DNA of 39,716 bases from JAAYZK01 sp964535025 (GTDB lineage: Bacteria > Planctomycetota > Phycisphaerae > SM23-33 > FEN-1343), in assembly GCA_964535025.1 (NCBI GenBank), contig CAZHRW010000240.1, forward strand, positions 1-39,716. The letters run 5' to 3'. The position numbers and the translations under genes are program-made. Numbering within the stretch: the first letter of the stretch is position 1; each line of letters starts with the position of its first letter. The notes under the pieces were generated by a model. It made no database searches, was not told the DNA's origin, and saw only the letters and a list, made by a program, of their open reading frames with translations. Positions 7,097-14,656 of this stretch are shown here, one piece after another.

Positions 7097-7458
7097 TGGC
7101 CCCGCGCCGCCGCGCCGGCGCCTTCGTCGTCCAGCACCACGTCCGCGGCGGGGAGGCCCACGACGACTGGATGTTCGAGGCGGACGGGGTCCTGGTGACC
7201 TTCCAGTGCCCCGTCGCGCCCGCGGCCCTTGCGGTGGGGGCGGAGGTGACCGTCCGCCGCCTGGCCGACCACCGCCGGGCGTACCTCACCTACGAAGGCC
7301 CCGTCCGCGGCGGTCGCGGGAGCGTTCGGATCGTCGATCGCGGCCGCTACGACGGGTGGATCGACCCCGACGGCACGTGGCGGATTCGGATCGCCGGCGG
7401 CTGGTTCGGCCTGACGCCCGCCGGCGACGACCGTTACCAGCTCCGGCGCGACGGCTGA
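7096..7458 (+). CDS. Standalone LigD-type 3'-phosphoesterase (PE) domain protein
   Basis: The 120 residues align by eye with the N-terminal PE domain of bacterial DNA ligase D. FVVQHHVRGGEAHDDWMFE corresponds to the family's 'FVVQKH...LHYDFRLE', and YLTYEGPVRGGRGSVRIVDRG to 'YADFEGVIPEGEYGAGTVxVWDRG'. Candidate catalytic residues are kept: His15, His22 and Asp24 (HxD), His59 and Tyr63 (H-x3-Y). The PE family removes 3'-terminal ribonucleotides and 3'-phosphates at DNA ends. No ligase or polymerase domain is attached or nearby. Overlap with the dUTPase gene (TGATG) suggests coexpression. Its end overlaps the convergent gene at 7434 by 25 bases. Confidence 0.7.
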   Translation: MAPRRRAGAFVVQHHVRGGEAHDDWMFEADGVLVTFQCPVAPAALAVGAEVTVRRLADHRRAYLTYEGPVRGGRGSVRIVDRGRYDGWIDPDGTWRIRIAGGWFGLTPAGDDRYQLRRDG

Positions 7459-8222
7459 TCGGCCGCCGGCGGGTCCGGCAGCAGCGAGATGATCTCGAGG
7501 ATGAGCTTGCCGCGCCGGGGGCGGATGCTTCGGATGCGGGCGTGGCCGCACCGCCGGGGCAGGTCCAGCCGCACCGGCACCCCCCGCAGGGCATCGACGA
7601 CCCGCTCGACCGCCCCGGTGAGGTCCCCGGCGTCGCTGTCGGGCCGCCCGGCCTGCCGCTGCCGCTCGACGTACGCGTCCAGCAGGGCGATGATCTCCCG
7701 ACGGCGGGTTTCGAGGATCCCCCGGGGCACGGGCACCCGCCCCAGGCGGGCGCCGGCCAGGCGGATGGTCATCCGCTGCGTGTCGTCGAACTCCGCCACC
7801 AGGTCCACGCCGACCACGGCGTCGTGGCGCGCCCAGTGGGCGTACAGCGTGAGCCGTCCGTCGTTGACGGCGACGGCGGGGTCCCGCAGTCCCGCCCGGC
7901 CCAGCGCCGTGGTCACCTCGTCCGGCAGGGAGGCGACCCAGCGGTTGAGGGTGTCGGCGCTGAGCTCGACGGTCGCCCGGCGGGGCTGGTCGGCCGGGTC
8001 GCAGTGGGGATCGCGGCTGCCGACGCGGCTGGCGGCGCCGAGGACCTCGACGACCGCCTGCTGGACCCGCCGGCGGGCCTGCTCCCGCTCGCGGCCGGCC
8101 AGCGCCAGCGGCCGATAGTCGCCCGGGACGTGCTTGATCGCCAGGTAGCCGGCGACGAGGACCGCCAGGAGCAGCCCCCCGACGAACGCCGGCAGCCAGA
8201 GCATGACCCGACGCCGCTTCAA
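7434..8222 (-). CDS. Membrane-anchored protein of unknown function, paralogue A
   Basis: The 262-residue protein has a basic N-terminus (MKRRR), a single transmembrane helix (residues about 8-28), then a soluble part. It is a clear paralogue of the protein at 20667-21551. Shared landmarks include PxDYRP after the helix, LSADTLNRWVASLPD against LTADELNTWIAAMPD, AVVGVDLVAEFDD against SVVGVDLAFRFDD, and RVPVP against RMPVP. I do not recognise a named family. The TTG at 8222 is the likely start: it follows AAAGGGGGG by about 6 bases and matches the paralogue's start exactly. An ATG at 8204 is the alternative. Confidence 0.75.
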   Translation of the reverse strand: MKRRRVMLWLPAFVGGLLLAVLVAGYLAIKHVPGDYRPLALAGREREQARRRVQQAVVEVLGAASRVGSRDPHCDPADQPRRATVELSADTLNRWVASLPDEVTTALGRAGLRDPAVAVNDGRLTLYAHWARHDAVVGVDLVAEFDDTQRMTIRLAGARLGRVPVPRGILETRRREIIALLDAYVERQRQAGRPDSDAGDLTGAVERVVDALRGVPVRLDLPRRCGHARIRSIRPRRGKLILEIISLLPDPPAADQPSRRSW

Positions 8223-8335
8223 CGAACGCCCCCCTTTCCGGCCCCGATCGGACTCTGCCAGGTCGACCTAACCGTCACAACCGGCCCGGGATTGGGTTTC
8301 CCGGTCGTCCCAGCGCCCTTTTCGGCGGTCTGTCG

Positions 8336-8372
8336 TGGTATCATAAGAACACCTTAGGGTGTTTTGTGGAGG
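8336..8372 (+). promoter_or_regulatory. Extended -10 promoter with dyad at the transcription start
   Basis: TGGTATCAT (8336-8344) is an extended -10. The predicted start near 8351 lies within AACACC-TTAG-GGTGTT (8348-8363), a perfect 6-bp-arm inverted repeat. GGAGG (8368-8372) is the ribosome site for the GTG at 8382. Confidence 0.4.
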
Positions 8373-8381
8373 CCGCACCCC

Positions 8382-9011
8382 GTGGAGGCCAGTCCGTTCA
8401 GTATACTGAACCTCACGCCCGGGCGGTACAGTCCGGAGCGGATCGACGCGCAGTACCAGGCCGTCTGCCGTCAGATCCGCCGCGACGGGGGCCCCGACCG
8501 CCGCCGGCGCCTCGACGACGCCCTGATCGCCCACGCGATGCTCCGCCCGCCCGCCGGCCAGGCGATGCTCATCCGTCGCTTCGCCCGCAGCGCGACCGAC
8601 CGGCCCCGGCGGCGGGCGATGACGACCCCGCGGCCCCACCCGGCCGCACGCGCCCAGCCGCCGGCGACGGCCCCGGCGGTACCGGCGCCGAACCACCCCG
8701 ACGCCCACAAGCGGTTCGCTCGCATGGTCTACGATCGCATGGAGGGCGGGCTGCTCCGCATGACGGCCCGGCAGGAGCTGATGACCCTGGCCCGGGGGCT
8801 GGGGATCCACCCGTTCAAGGCGAACCTGATCATCGCCGAGGTGCTCCACGAGGTCGGCCACGGCCGGCGGGTGGTGGGCGGCGCCATCGGCGCCGTCGAG
8901 ACGGTGGCGGGCGATCCGCCCGCGGGCCGGTACGGCGTTCGGGTGGTCCTGGCGGTGGCCGTCGCGGCCGTGATCGACGCGCTGCTGCTGCTGTGGCTGA
9001 CGGGCGGATGA
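8382..9011 (+). CDS. Hypothetical protein with C-terminal membrane anchor
   Basis: The 209-residue protein starts at a GTG 9 bases after GGAGG. The N-terminal 60 residues (SPFSILNLTPGRYSPERI onward) faintly resemble a J-domain-like helical unit, but the HPD signature is absent. A proline/alanine-rich linker follows, then a second helical module (RMVYDRMEGGLLRMTARQEL onward, residues about 110-165). A single hydrophobic helix ends the protein (VVLAVAVAAVIDALLLLWL). It is probably an inner-membrane tail-anchored protein facing the cytoplasm. I do not recognise its family. Confidence 0.65.
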   Translation: MEASPFSILNLTPGRYSPERIDAQYQAVCRQIRRDGGPDRRRRLDDALIAHAMLRPPAGQAMLIRRFARSATDRPRRRAMTTPRPHPAARAQPPATAPAVPAPNHPDAHKRFARMVYDRMEGGLLRMTARQELMTLARGLGIHPFKANLIIAEVLHEVGHGRRVVGGAIGAVETVAGDPPAGRYGVRVVLAVAVAAVIDALLLLWLTGG

Positions 9012-9014
9012 ATC

Positions 9015-9044
9015 TTGACGCCGTCGTAGCGACCTCGCTACGAT
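9015..9044 (+). promoter_or_regulatory. trpG/pabA promoter containing a 9-bp perfect dyad
   Basis: TTGACG (9015-9020), an 18-bp spacer and TACGAT (9039-9044) lie immediately upstream of the ATG at 9053. The dyad TCGTAGCGA-CC-TCGCTACGA (9024-9043) fills the spacer and covers most of the -10, as an operator would. The -10 ends 8 bases before the ATG, so the mRNA is probably leaderless. Confidence 0.55.
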
Positions 9045-9052
9045 GCGCCTGC

Positions 9053-9628
9053 ATGATCCTGATCCTGGATAACTACGACAGCTTCACCTACAACCTCGTC
9101 CAGCGGATCGGCGAGCTGGACGCCTCGCCGCCGATCCGCGTGATCCGCAACGACGTGATGCCCCCCGACCAGGCCGCCGACGAGATCGCCCCCACGCACC
9201 TGATTATTTCCCCGGGGCCCTGCACCCCCAACGAAGCCGGTGGGAGCATGGACTACGTCCGCTACTTCCACGGCAGGATCCCGATCCTCGGCGTCTGCCT
9301 GGGCCACCAGGCGATCGGCCAGGTCTTCGGCGGACGCGTCGTCCGGGCGACCCGCCTGATGCACGGCAAGACCAGCGAGATCCGACACGACGGCAAGGGC
9401 GTGCTGGCCGGCCTGCCCAACCCCTTCGTCGCCACCCGCTACCACAGTCTCATCGTCGACCCCGACGGGCTCGACGACGAGTTCGAGCAGACCGCCTGGA
9501 GCGTTGACGCCGGCGAACTGATGGGCCTCCGCTCCAGAACGCACCCCACCGAAGGCGTGCAGTTCCACCCCGAGAGCTTCCTCACCGACGTCGGGGGCCA
9601 ACTGCTGGCCAACTTCCTGACCCTGTGA
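9053..9628 (+). CDS. trpG/pabA: Glutamine amidotransferase subunit of anthranilate/aminodeoxychorismate synthase (TrpG/PabA)
   Basis: The 191-residue class I amidotransferase gives ammonia from glutamine to a chorismate-using partner, for tryptophan or folate synthesis. The start is the classical MILILDNYDSFTYNL. The nucleophile lies in GVCLGHQAIGQVFGG. The catalytic His-Glu pair is in GVQFHPESFLT near the C-terminus, and RYHSLIVD is also typical. No TrpE/PabB partner is in the window, so tryptophan and folate roles cannot be separated. It may be read leaderless from the promoter at 9015-9044. The hydroxyacid dehydrogenase gene begins 10 bases after the stop. Confidence 0.93.
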   Translation: MILILDNYDSFTYNLVQRIGELDASPPIRVIRNDVMPPDQAADEIAPTHLIISPGPCTPNEAGGSMDYVRYFHGRIPILGVCLGHQAIGQVFGGRVVRATRLMHGKTSEIRHDGKGVLAGLPNPFVATRYHSLIVDPDGLDDEFEQTAWSVDAGELMGLRSRTHPTEGVQFHPESFLTDVGGQLLANFLTL

Positions 9629-9638
9629 GCATCGGCCC

Positions 9639-10649
9639 ATGCATGAGACGACACGACCGAAGGCGGTATTCCTCTGTGACGGCAACCAGATCGATCGCGT
9701 CTACGCCCGGGGCCGAAAGCAGCGGGTGGCCGAGCTGACCGACCTGTACGAGCCGGTGGTCTCGGCGGCGACCTTCGACCGGCACGCCGAGGCGCTCACC
9801 GACCGGCGGGTGGCGTTCTCCACCTGGGGCATGCCGACCCTCCGCGACGAGCAGATCGACGCCCTCGCGTCGCTGGAGGCGGTCTTCTACGCCGCCGGGT
9901 CGGTCAAGCACTTCGCCGGGCCCTACCTGGCGCGGGGCATCACCGTCGTCAGCGCCTGGGCGGCCAACGCCGTGCCCGTCGCCGAGTTCGCCCTGGCCCA
10001 GATCCTGCTGGCCTGCAAGAACTACTTCCGCAACACCGCCGCGGTCGCCGACCCTGAAAGCTACCGGACGGCCCGGTCCACCGAGGCGCGGGGGGTCTTC
10101 GGCGAGACGGTCGCCCTGATCGGCGCCGGCATGATCGGGCGCAAGCTGATCGAGCTGCTCAAGCCCTTCACGCTCAACGTGGTGGTGGTCGATCCTTACC
10201 TGTCCGACGCCGACGCCGGGGCGCTGGGTGTGACGAAGGTCTCGCTGGCGGCGGCCTTCGCCGAGGCGCTGGTGGTGAGCAACCACCTGCCGAACCTCCC
10301 CGAGCTGCGGGGCCTTCTGGACGAGCCGCTGCTGGCGTCGATGCGCCCGGGGGCGACGTTCATCAACACCGGCCGCGGCGCCCAGGTGGATGAAGCCGCC
10401 CTGGGGACGGTCTTCGCGGCGCGTCCGGACCTGACGGCCCTGCTGGACGTGACCTTCCCCGAGCCGCCCGAGGCCGCCTCGCCCCTGTACCGGCTGGATA
10501 ACGTCCACATCAGCACTCACATCGCCGGCTCGCTCGGCGACGAGGTCATCCGCATGGCCGACTGGATGATCGAGGAATTCCTCGCCTTCCAGCACGGCCG
10601 GCCCCTCCGCTACGCCGTCACCGCCGAGCAGCTCAAGACCATGGCGTGA
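9639..10649 (+). CDS. D-isomer-specific 2-hydroxyacid dehydrogenase family protein
   Basis: The 336-residue NAD(P)-dependent oxidoreductase has the two-domain layout of the D-3-phosphoglycerate dehydrogenase family. The Rossmann loop is GAGMIGRKLIELL. The catalytic Arg is in INTGRGAQVDE, the acid in LLDVTFPEPPE, and the catalytic His in STHIAGSLGDE. It interconverts a 2-keto acid and its D-2-hydroxy acid; the substrate is unknown. The long insertion SYRTARSTEARGVF before the Rossmann domain, and the lack of an ACT domain, argue against classical SerA. It sits 10 bases after trpG/pabA, likely in the same operon. Confidence 0.85.
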   Translation: MHETTRPKAVFLCDGNQIDRVYARGRKQRVAELTDLYEPVVSAATFDRHAEALTDRRVAFSTWGMPTLRDEQIDALASLEAVFYAAGSVKHFAGPYLARGITVVSAWAANAVPVAEFALAQILLACKNYFRNTAAVADPESYRTARSTEARGVFGETVALIGAGMIGRKLIELLKPFTLNVVVVDPYLSDADAGALGVTKVSLAAAFAEALVVSNHLPNLPELRGLLDEPLLASMRPGATFINTGRGAQVDEAALGTVFAARPDLTALLDVTFPEPPEAASPLYRLDNVHISTHIAGSLGDEVIRMADWMIEEFLAFQHGRPLRYAVTAEQLKTMA

Positions 10650-10668
10650 CATCTTTAATCGTCTCCCG

Positions 10669-10700
10669 CGCTTGACAAGCGTGACGGAGGACGGACACTC
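10669..10700 (+). promoter_or_regulatory. Candidate promoter and operator for the GH20 gene
   Basis: A perfect TTGACA (10672-10677) lies inside the 13-bp palindrome CGCTTG-A-CAAGCG (10669-10681). The -10 is weak: GACACT at 10694-10699, spacer 16. A transcript would start near 10707, about 45 bases before the ATG. The dyad centred on the -35 looks like a repressor site. Confidence 0.35.
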
Positions 10701-10751
10701 AGGCACTGCGAGATCACGGCCTCAAGGCCCCCAGCGGCAGGAGAGAGAACC

Positions 10752-12581
10752 ATGGCCAAAGCGATCAGCTGGCTCGTCACCCCCCGACGTGTCAACCTCA
10801 CCGGCGGACAGTGGCGGCCGCCCAGGCAGGTCGTGCTCAGCAGCACCGAAGACGCCGACAGGCTCGGCCTGGACAAGACCGCCGCCGTGCTCCGCGGCGA
10901 CGGGCGCGACGTGACGGTCGGCAGGAACGACGCCCACATCCGCGTCGTGCGCAACGCCGGCGTGGCCGAACGGGAAGGCTATCGCCTGACGATCACCGGC
11001 CAGGGCGTGACGATCGAAGCGTCCGCCGACGCCGGGGCCTTCTACGGCCTGGCGACACTGAGGGAACTGCTGCGGATGAACGCGGCGGCGCTGCCGTGCA
11101 TGAAGATCGCCGACGCGCCCGCCTTCGCCCGACGCGGCGTGTATCACGACTGCGCCCGCGGGAAGGTGCCCAAGATCGAAACGCTGCTGGGGCTCGTCGA
11201 GCGGCTGGCCGAGTGGAAGATCAACGAGCTGCAGCTCTACGTCGAGAACGCCTTCCGCTTCGAGAAGCACCCGGCCATCTGGAAGGGCTACTCCCCGCTG
11301 ACGCCGTCGGACATCACGAAGCTCCAGGCCCACTGTAAGCGGCATCACATCCGCCTGGTGCCGAGCCTGTCGAGTTTCGGGCACATGGAGAAGGTGCTCA
11401 GGCTCCCCGAGTACGCCCACCTCAACGAGCTGCCGCACGGCTCGACGCTGTGCCCGACCGATCCGGCGAGCATCCGATTCATCGAAGACCTCTACGAGGA
11501 GTTCCTGCCGTTGTTCGAGGCGGAGGATTTCAACGTCTGCTGCGACGAGACGTGGGACCTCGGCAAGGGGCAGACCTACGACGCCTGCCGCCGGCGGGGC
11601 GAGGGGCAGGTCTACCTCGACTTCCTCATGAAGATTCACAAGCTCTGCCGGAAGTTCGGACGTCGGATGAACGCCTGGTCGGACGTCGTGCTCAACCACC
11701 CCGAGACGCTCGATCGGCTGCCGCGCGACCTGGTCATGCTCAACTGGGGCTACGAGGCCGACAGCGCCCGGCTGAACCGCTCGGGCGAGATCGCCAGGAC
11801 GGGCCTGCCGCTGGTGCTGTGCCCCGGCACGAGCGGGTGGGGCACCATCGCCAGCCGGTGGACCAACGCCCACCAGAACATCCGCCAGGCCGCCACGCTC
11901 GCCAAGCGCTACGGCGCCGAGGGGCTGCTGAACACCGACTGGGGCGACCGCGGCCACCGGCAGTGCCTGGCCGTCAGCCTGATGGCCATGGCGTTCGGCG
12001 GCGCCGAGAGCTGGAACCCCCGCAAGGCCGATCCCGGCGCGTTCGCCCGCCGGTTCGCCCGCCAGGTGTTCGGCGACACCGACGGCCGGCTCGGCGACGC
12101 GATCGAGGCCCTGGGCACCATGTACCTGCGGTACGGGATCGTCCAGGTCAACCGCGACCCGATGACCTTCAACCTGGAAGAACCGCTCAAGCCGACCACC
12201 AACGCCCTGTGGTACTCCCTGCAGCGGACCGTCGACCGCTACCGCCCCCAGGCCCTGGCCGACGTGCTGGAGGCGCTGCCCGAGGCGGGGGGGTGGAAGC
12301 AGCCGGTCGACGATCCGTTCGACGCGCTGAGCCTGGACGAGTACGCCCTGTCGGGGCGGATCATCGCCCTGTACTGCTTCCGCTCCAGCATCGCCTGGCA
12401 GATGGGCATGGGCGAGACGGTCGGCGCCGCGACGTTCACCAAGCTCGCCGAGCAGATCGACCGGACCGGCGAGGATTTCGCGGCGATGTGGAACGCGCGG
12501 AACAAACCCTCCCGCCTGCGGGACAACCTGCGGCTGTTCAAGAACGCCGCGGCCGAGGCGCGGAGGTACGCGCGTGGCTGA
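10752..12581 (+). CDS. Family 20 glycoside hydrolase (beta-N-acetylhexosaminidase type)
   Basis: The 609-residue protein has the GH20 order: a small N-terminal alpha/beta domain (residues about 5-130, ending AFYGLATLRELLR) and then a TIM barrel opening with FARRGVYHDCARGKVP. The catalytic Asp-Glu pair is in FNVCCDETWDLGKG. LVPSLSSFGHMEK matches the barrel segment that contacts the sugar in this family. Such enzymes remove terminal beta-linked GlcNAc/GalNAc through a substrate-assisted mechanism. No signal peptide is visible, so it is probably cytoplasmic and acts on imported chitin, glycan or peptidoglycan fragments. AGGAG precedes the ATG. Its end overlaps tsaB by 8 bases. Confidence 0.85.
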   Translation: MAKAISWLVTPRRVNLTGGQWRPPRQVVLSSTEDADRLGLDKTAAVLRGDGRDVTVGRNDAHIRVVRNAGVAEREGYRLTITGQGVTIEASADAGAFYGLATLRELLRMNAAALPCMKIADAPAFARRGVYHDCARGKVPKIETLLGLVERLAEWKINELQLYVENAFRFEKHPAIWKGYSPLTPSDITKLQAHCKRHHIRLVPSLSSFGHMEKVLRLPEYAHLNELPHGSTLCPTDPASIRFIEDLYEEFLPLFEAEDFNVCCDETWDLGKGQTYDACRRRGEGQVYLDFLMKIHKLCRKFGRRMNAWSDVVLNHPETLDRLPRDLVMLNWGYEADSARLNRSGEIARTGLPLVLCPGTSGWGTIASRWTNAHQNIRQAATLAKRYGAEGLLNTDWGDRGHRQCLAVSLMAMAFGGAESWNPRKADPGAFARRFARQVFGDTDGRLGDAIEALGTMYLRYGIVQVNRDPMTFNLEEPLKPTTNALWYSLQRTVDRYRPQALADVLEALPEAGGWKQPVDDPFDALSLDEYALSGRIIALYCFRSSIAWQMGMGETVGAATFTKLAEQIDRTGEDFAAMWNARNKPSRLRDNLRLFKNAAAEARRYARG

Positions 12582-13287
12582 CCGGGGCGAGGCCGTCTCC
12601 GTCGCCCTGGAAACCACCAGTCACGCCGGCGGCGTGGCGCTGGGCGCCGGCGACGTGCTGATCGAAGCGCTGCCGTTCGACACCTCCCGACGGGCGGCCA
12701 CGCAGGTGCTGGTGTATCTCGACGACCTGCTCGCCCGCCACGACCTGACCCCGCAGGCGCTGACCGAAGTCTACGTGGACGTCGGGCCGGGCAGCTTCAC
12801 CGGGACGCGGATCGCCGTGACGGTCGCCCGGATGCTGGGGCGGGCGGTGGGACGGCTTCGCTGCGTGGCGGTGGGGGCGCCGGCGGTGGTCGCCGAGGCC
12901 GCGCGGGCCGACGCGGGCGTCGAGCACCTCGCCGTCGTGCTCGATGCCCGGGACGGGCGGATCTACGCGGCGGTGTTCGAACGGGCGGGCGATCAATTCA
13001 TGCCCGCCGCGGCGCCGGCGGTGACGACGGTCGAGGCCCTGCTCGCCTCGACGCCCCGCCCGCTGCACGTGACGGGCGAAGGTCTCGGCTATCACGCGGT
13101 CGCCGGGCCCGGCGTGGTGGTCCTGGACGAGGGGCTCTGGCTGCCCAGCGTGGATAAGACCTGGGCCGTCGGCCGTCGCCTGGCCGTCCGGGGGCGGTTC
13201 ACCGCGCCGGCCGAGCTGCTGCCCGTCTACACGGGTCAACCCAAGGCCGTCCGCCTGTGGGAGCGGGACCGGGGTGGCAGCACGTAG
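12574..13287 (+). CDS. tsaB: tRNA threonylcarbamoyladenosine biosynthesis protein TsaB
   Basis: The 237-residue ASKHA-fold protein partners TsaD in forming t6A at position 37 of ANN-decoding tRNAs. Visible landmarks are an N-terminal ALETTSHAGGVAL and VYVDVGPGSFTGTRIAV, the hallmark segment of TsaB. AVVLDARDGRIYAAVF fits the second subdomain. TsaB normally lacks catalytic activity and holds TsaD, which is not in this window. The start is a GTG at 12574 inside the end of the GH20 gene, giving tight coupling of a housekeeping gene to a sugar hydrolase. Confidence 0.9.
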   Translation: MADRGEAVSVALETTSHAGGVALGAGDVLIEALPFDTSRRAATQVLVYLDDLLARHDLTPQALTEVYVDVGPGSFTGTRIAVTVARMLGRAVGRLRCVAVGAPAVVAEAARADAGVEHLAVVLDARDGRIYAAVFERAGDQFMPAAAPAVTTVEALLASTPRPLHVTGEGLGYHAVAGPGVVVLDEGLWLPSVDKTWAVGRRLAVRGRFTAPAELLPVYTGQPKAVRLWERDRGGST

Positions 13288-13702
13288 AGGGTCCTGGCGG
13301 GTGCGATCTTCGGCGTGCAGGGCAGGCGGCAGGCTTCGCGGGTCTTTTGTTCATTGACGTAAGTTTAGAAGCATGCTAGTATAGCGGTTGCGAATGGGCG
13401 ATTGAGTCGTCACGGGGAGGATGTCTTAAGCGGCCGAGTGCGGTTTGGTGGGTCGCGGGCCATTCGTCTTTGAGGGCTATTCTCACGTTCGTAATGTGTT
13501 TGTCGCCATGGGCCGCGATGGTCTCTCAGGCGAGGCGCGATGTAACAAGTTCGGGTCAAGTCGAGGGCGGCAGCACAAAGCGAGGGATGCCTGCCGGCGG
13601 CGTCAGCCGCCGCAGGTGGTCGGCATGTCACGGAGGGTGGCTCCTACCGGGTGCTTCGAACATACCGGTGCTGAGGAGGGCCATCATGAAAAGGAGACTG
13701 AG
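13288..13702 (+). other. 415-base non-coding stretch: long leader of the PEP-CTERM gene
   Basis: No convincing gene lies here. A good promoter sits at 13354-13382. The remaining 310 bases would form an unusually long 5' leader containing a strong hairpin at 13591-13615: 10 paired bases with one bulged C and a GTCA tetraloop. I match it to no known riboswitch. AAGGAG at 13690-13695 serves the ATG at 13703. Confidence 0.5.
13354..13382 (+). promoter_or_regulatory. Sigma70-like promoter of the PEP-CTERM gene
   Basis: TTGACG (13354-13359), a 17-bp spacer and TAGTAT (13377-13382) are among the best promoter matches in the window. The local A+T rise supports it. Transcription would begin near 13389. 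Confidence 0.55.
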
Positions 13703-14512
13703 ATGGGCAGAACATGTTTATTGATGGGTGTGATCGGCGTTCTGGGCCTTGCCGCGTCCATGGCGAATGCCGATCCGACCGCCGGGTCGCTGGTAGTTCC
13801 GCCGGAAGCGATCGGTCCGAAGACGCTTACATACGACGGCAGCAGCACATCCACCAGGGTGTACGAGTATTTCAGTTGGCCGAACTACCTGACGGGCATG
13901 TACGCCGGCACGCCATGGCGGATGGAGGTCAGCGGCATTGACGTCACGGGTGTGACGGGGCCCACTGGACGGTCGATCTACTTCCAACTGGTAAGCATCA
14001 CGCCGGACGGGTCGGGATGGTGGTACTGGCATTCGCTCAACATGGCCATCCGACTGGACGTGTGGGGCGATAACCTCGACAAGGACCTGTTCCAGTGCCA
14101 GGAGACCTACGATCGTACGGGCCTCTGGGATGTCATGCGAAGCGCGGGCTTTAACGCCGGCGGCCTGACCCGCGACGACTTCGATCTCCGGATGGACTTC
14201 TACAAGGCCGACGAAGCCGACCCGTGGACCGTGACCCCCAGCTACCGGCTCCACGGCGGGGACTGGGCGCTCTTTGACGGCGGGGCCGTCACGACCACCA
14301 ACAGTTGGCTTTACGGCGCGCCCCCAGGAGAGATCTGGCCGGGCCAGGGCGGCACTGTGTTGGATGTTCACTTCAGCCACGGCGCAACGGGCACCCTCAG
14401 CTTCGACAACATCACGATTACGCCCGAACCGGCAACGATCACCATGGGCCTGCTGGGCTTGAGCACGCTGGGCGGCATGGTGTTGAGGAAGCGCAAGCAG
14501 ACCGCCGGGTGA
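13703..14512 (+). CDS. Exported PEP-CTERM sorting-domain protein
   Basis: The 269-residue protein has a signal peptide (residues about 1-22, cleavage after SMANA). It ends with the PEP-CTERM tripartite signal: PEPATITM, a hydrophobic stretch (GLLGLSTLGGMVL) and a basic tail (RKRKQTAG). The exosortase system should process it to the cell surface or matrix. The body is rich in Trp, Tyr, Gly and Asp (for example WWYWHSLNMAIRLDVWGDNLD), as in beta-sandwich surface proteins, and has no recognised enzymatic motif. No exosortase is encoded here, consistent with dispersed substrates. ATG 13703 follows AAGGAG by 7 bases. Confidence 0.88.
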   Translation: MGRTCLLMGVIGVLGLAASMANADPTAGSLVVPPEAIGPKTLTYDGSSTSTRVYEYFSWPNYLTGMYAGTPWRMEVSGIDVTGVTGPTGRSIYFQLVSITPDGSGWWYWHSLNMAIRLDVWGDNLDKDLFQCQETYDRTGLWDVMRSAGFNAGGLTRDDFDLRMDFYKADEADPWTVTPSYRLHGGDWALFDGGAVTTTNSWLYGAPPGEIWPGQGGTVLDVHFSHGATGTLSFDNITITPEPATITMGLLGLSTLGGMVLRKRKQTAG

Positions 14513-14635
14513 TTGCCAGCGACGGTCTTGAAAGAGGATCTTCCGTGCGGCGTGGGCTGCGCCTGACGGATAGGCGGGTCCTGCGCGCCCCGCGCCGTCT
14601 CTGGGCGAACGGACGATTGGAGTCTGTGACTGCCT

Positions 14636-14654
14636 CGCGGGTGGAGCGCCCGCG
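14636..14654. terminator. Possible bidirectional hairpin between convergent genes
   Basis: CGCGGG and CCCGCG arms (14636-14641 and 14649-14654) flank a 7-base loop in the gap between the PEP-CTERM gene and the zinc-ribbon gene. There is no T-tract on either side, so intrinsic termination is doubtful. Confidence 0.25.
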
Positions 14655-14656
14655 CA

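Noticed and set aside
10722..12617. 631-residue open frame on the minus strand opposite the GH20 gene
   Set aside because: Its composition (Arg, Gly, Val, Pro, His) is that of an antisense shadow in high-GC DNA; the plus-strand GH20 protein explains the region fully.
13470..13724. A TTG-started open frame in the PEP-CTERM leader with a signal-peptide-like start (LRAILTFVMCLSPWAAM)
   Set aside because: No ribosome site precedes it, the rest is not protein-like, and it runs into the PEP-CTERM gene in another frame.
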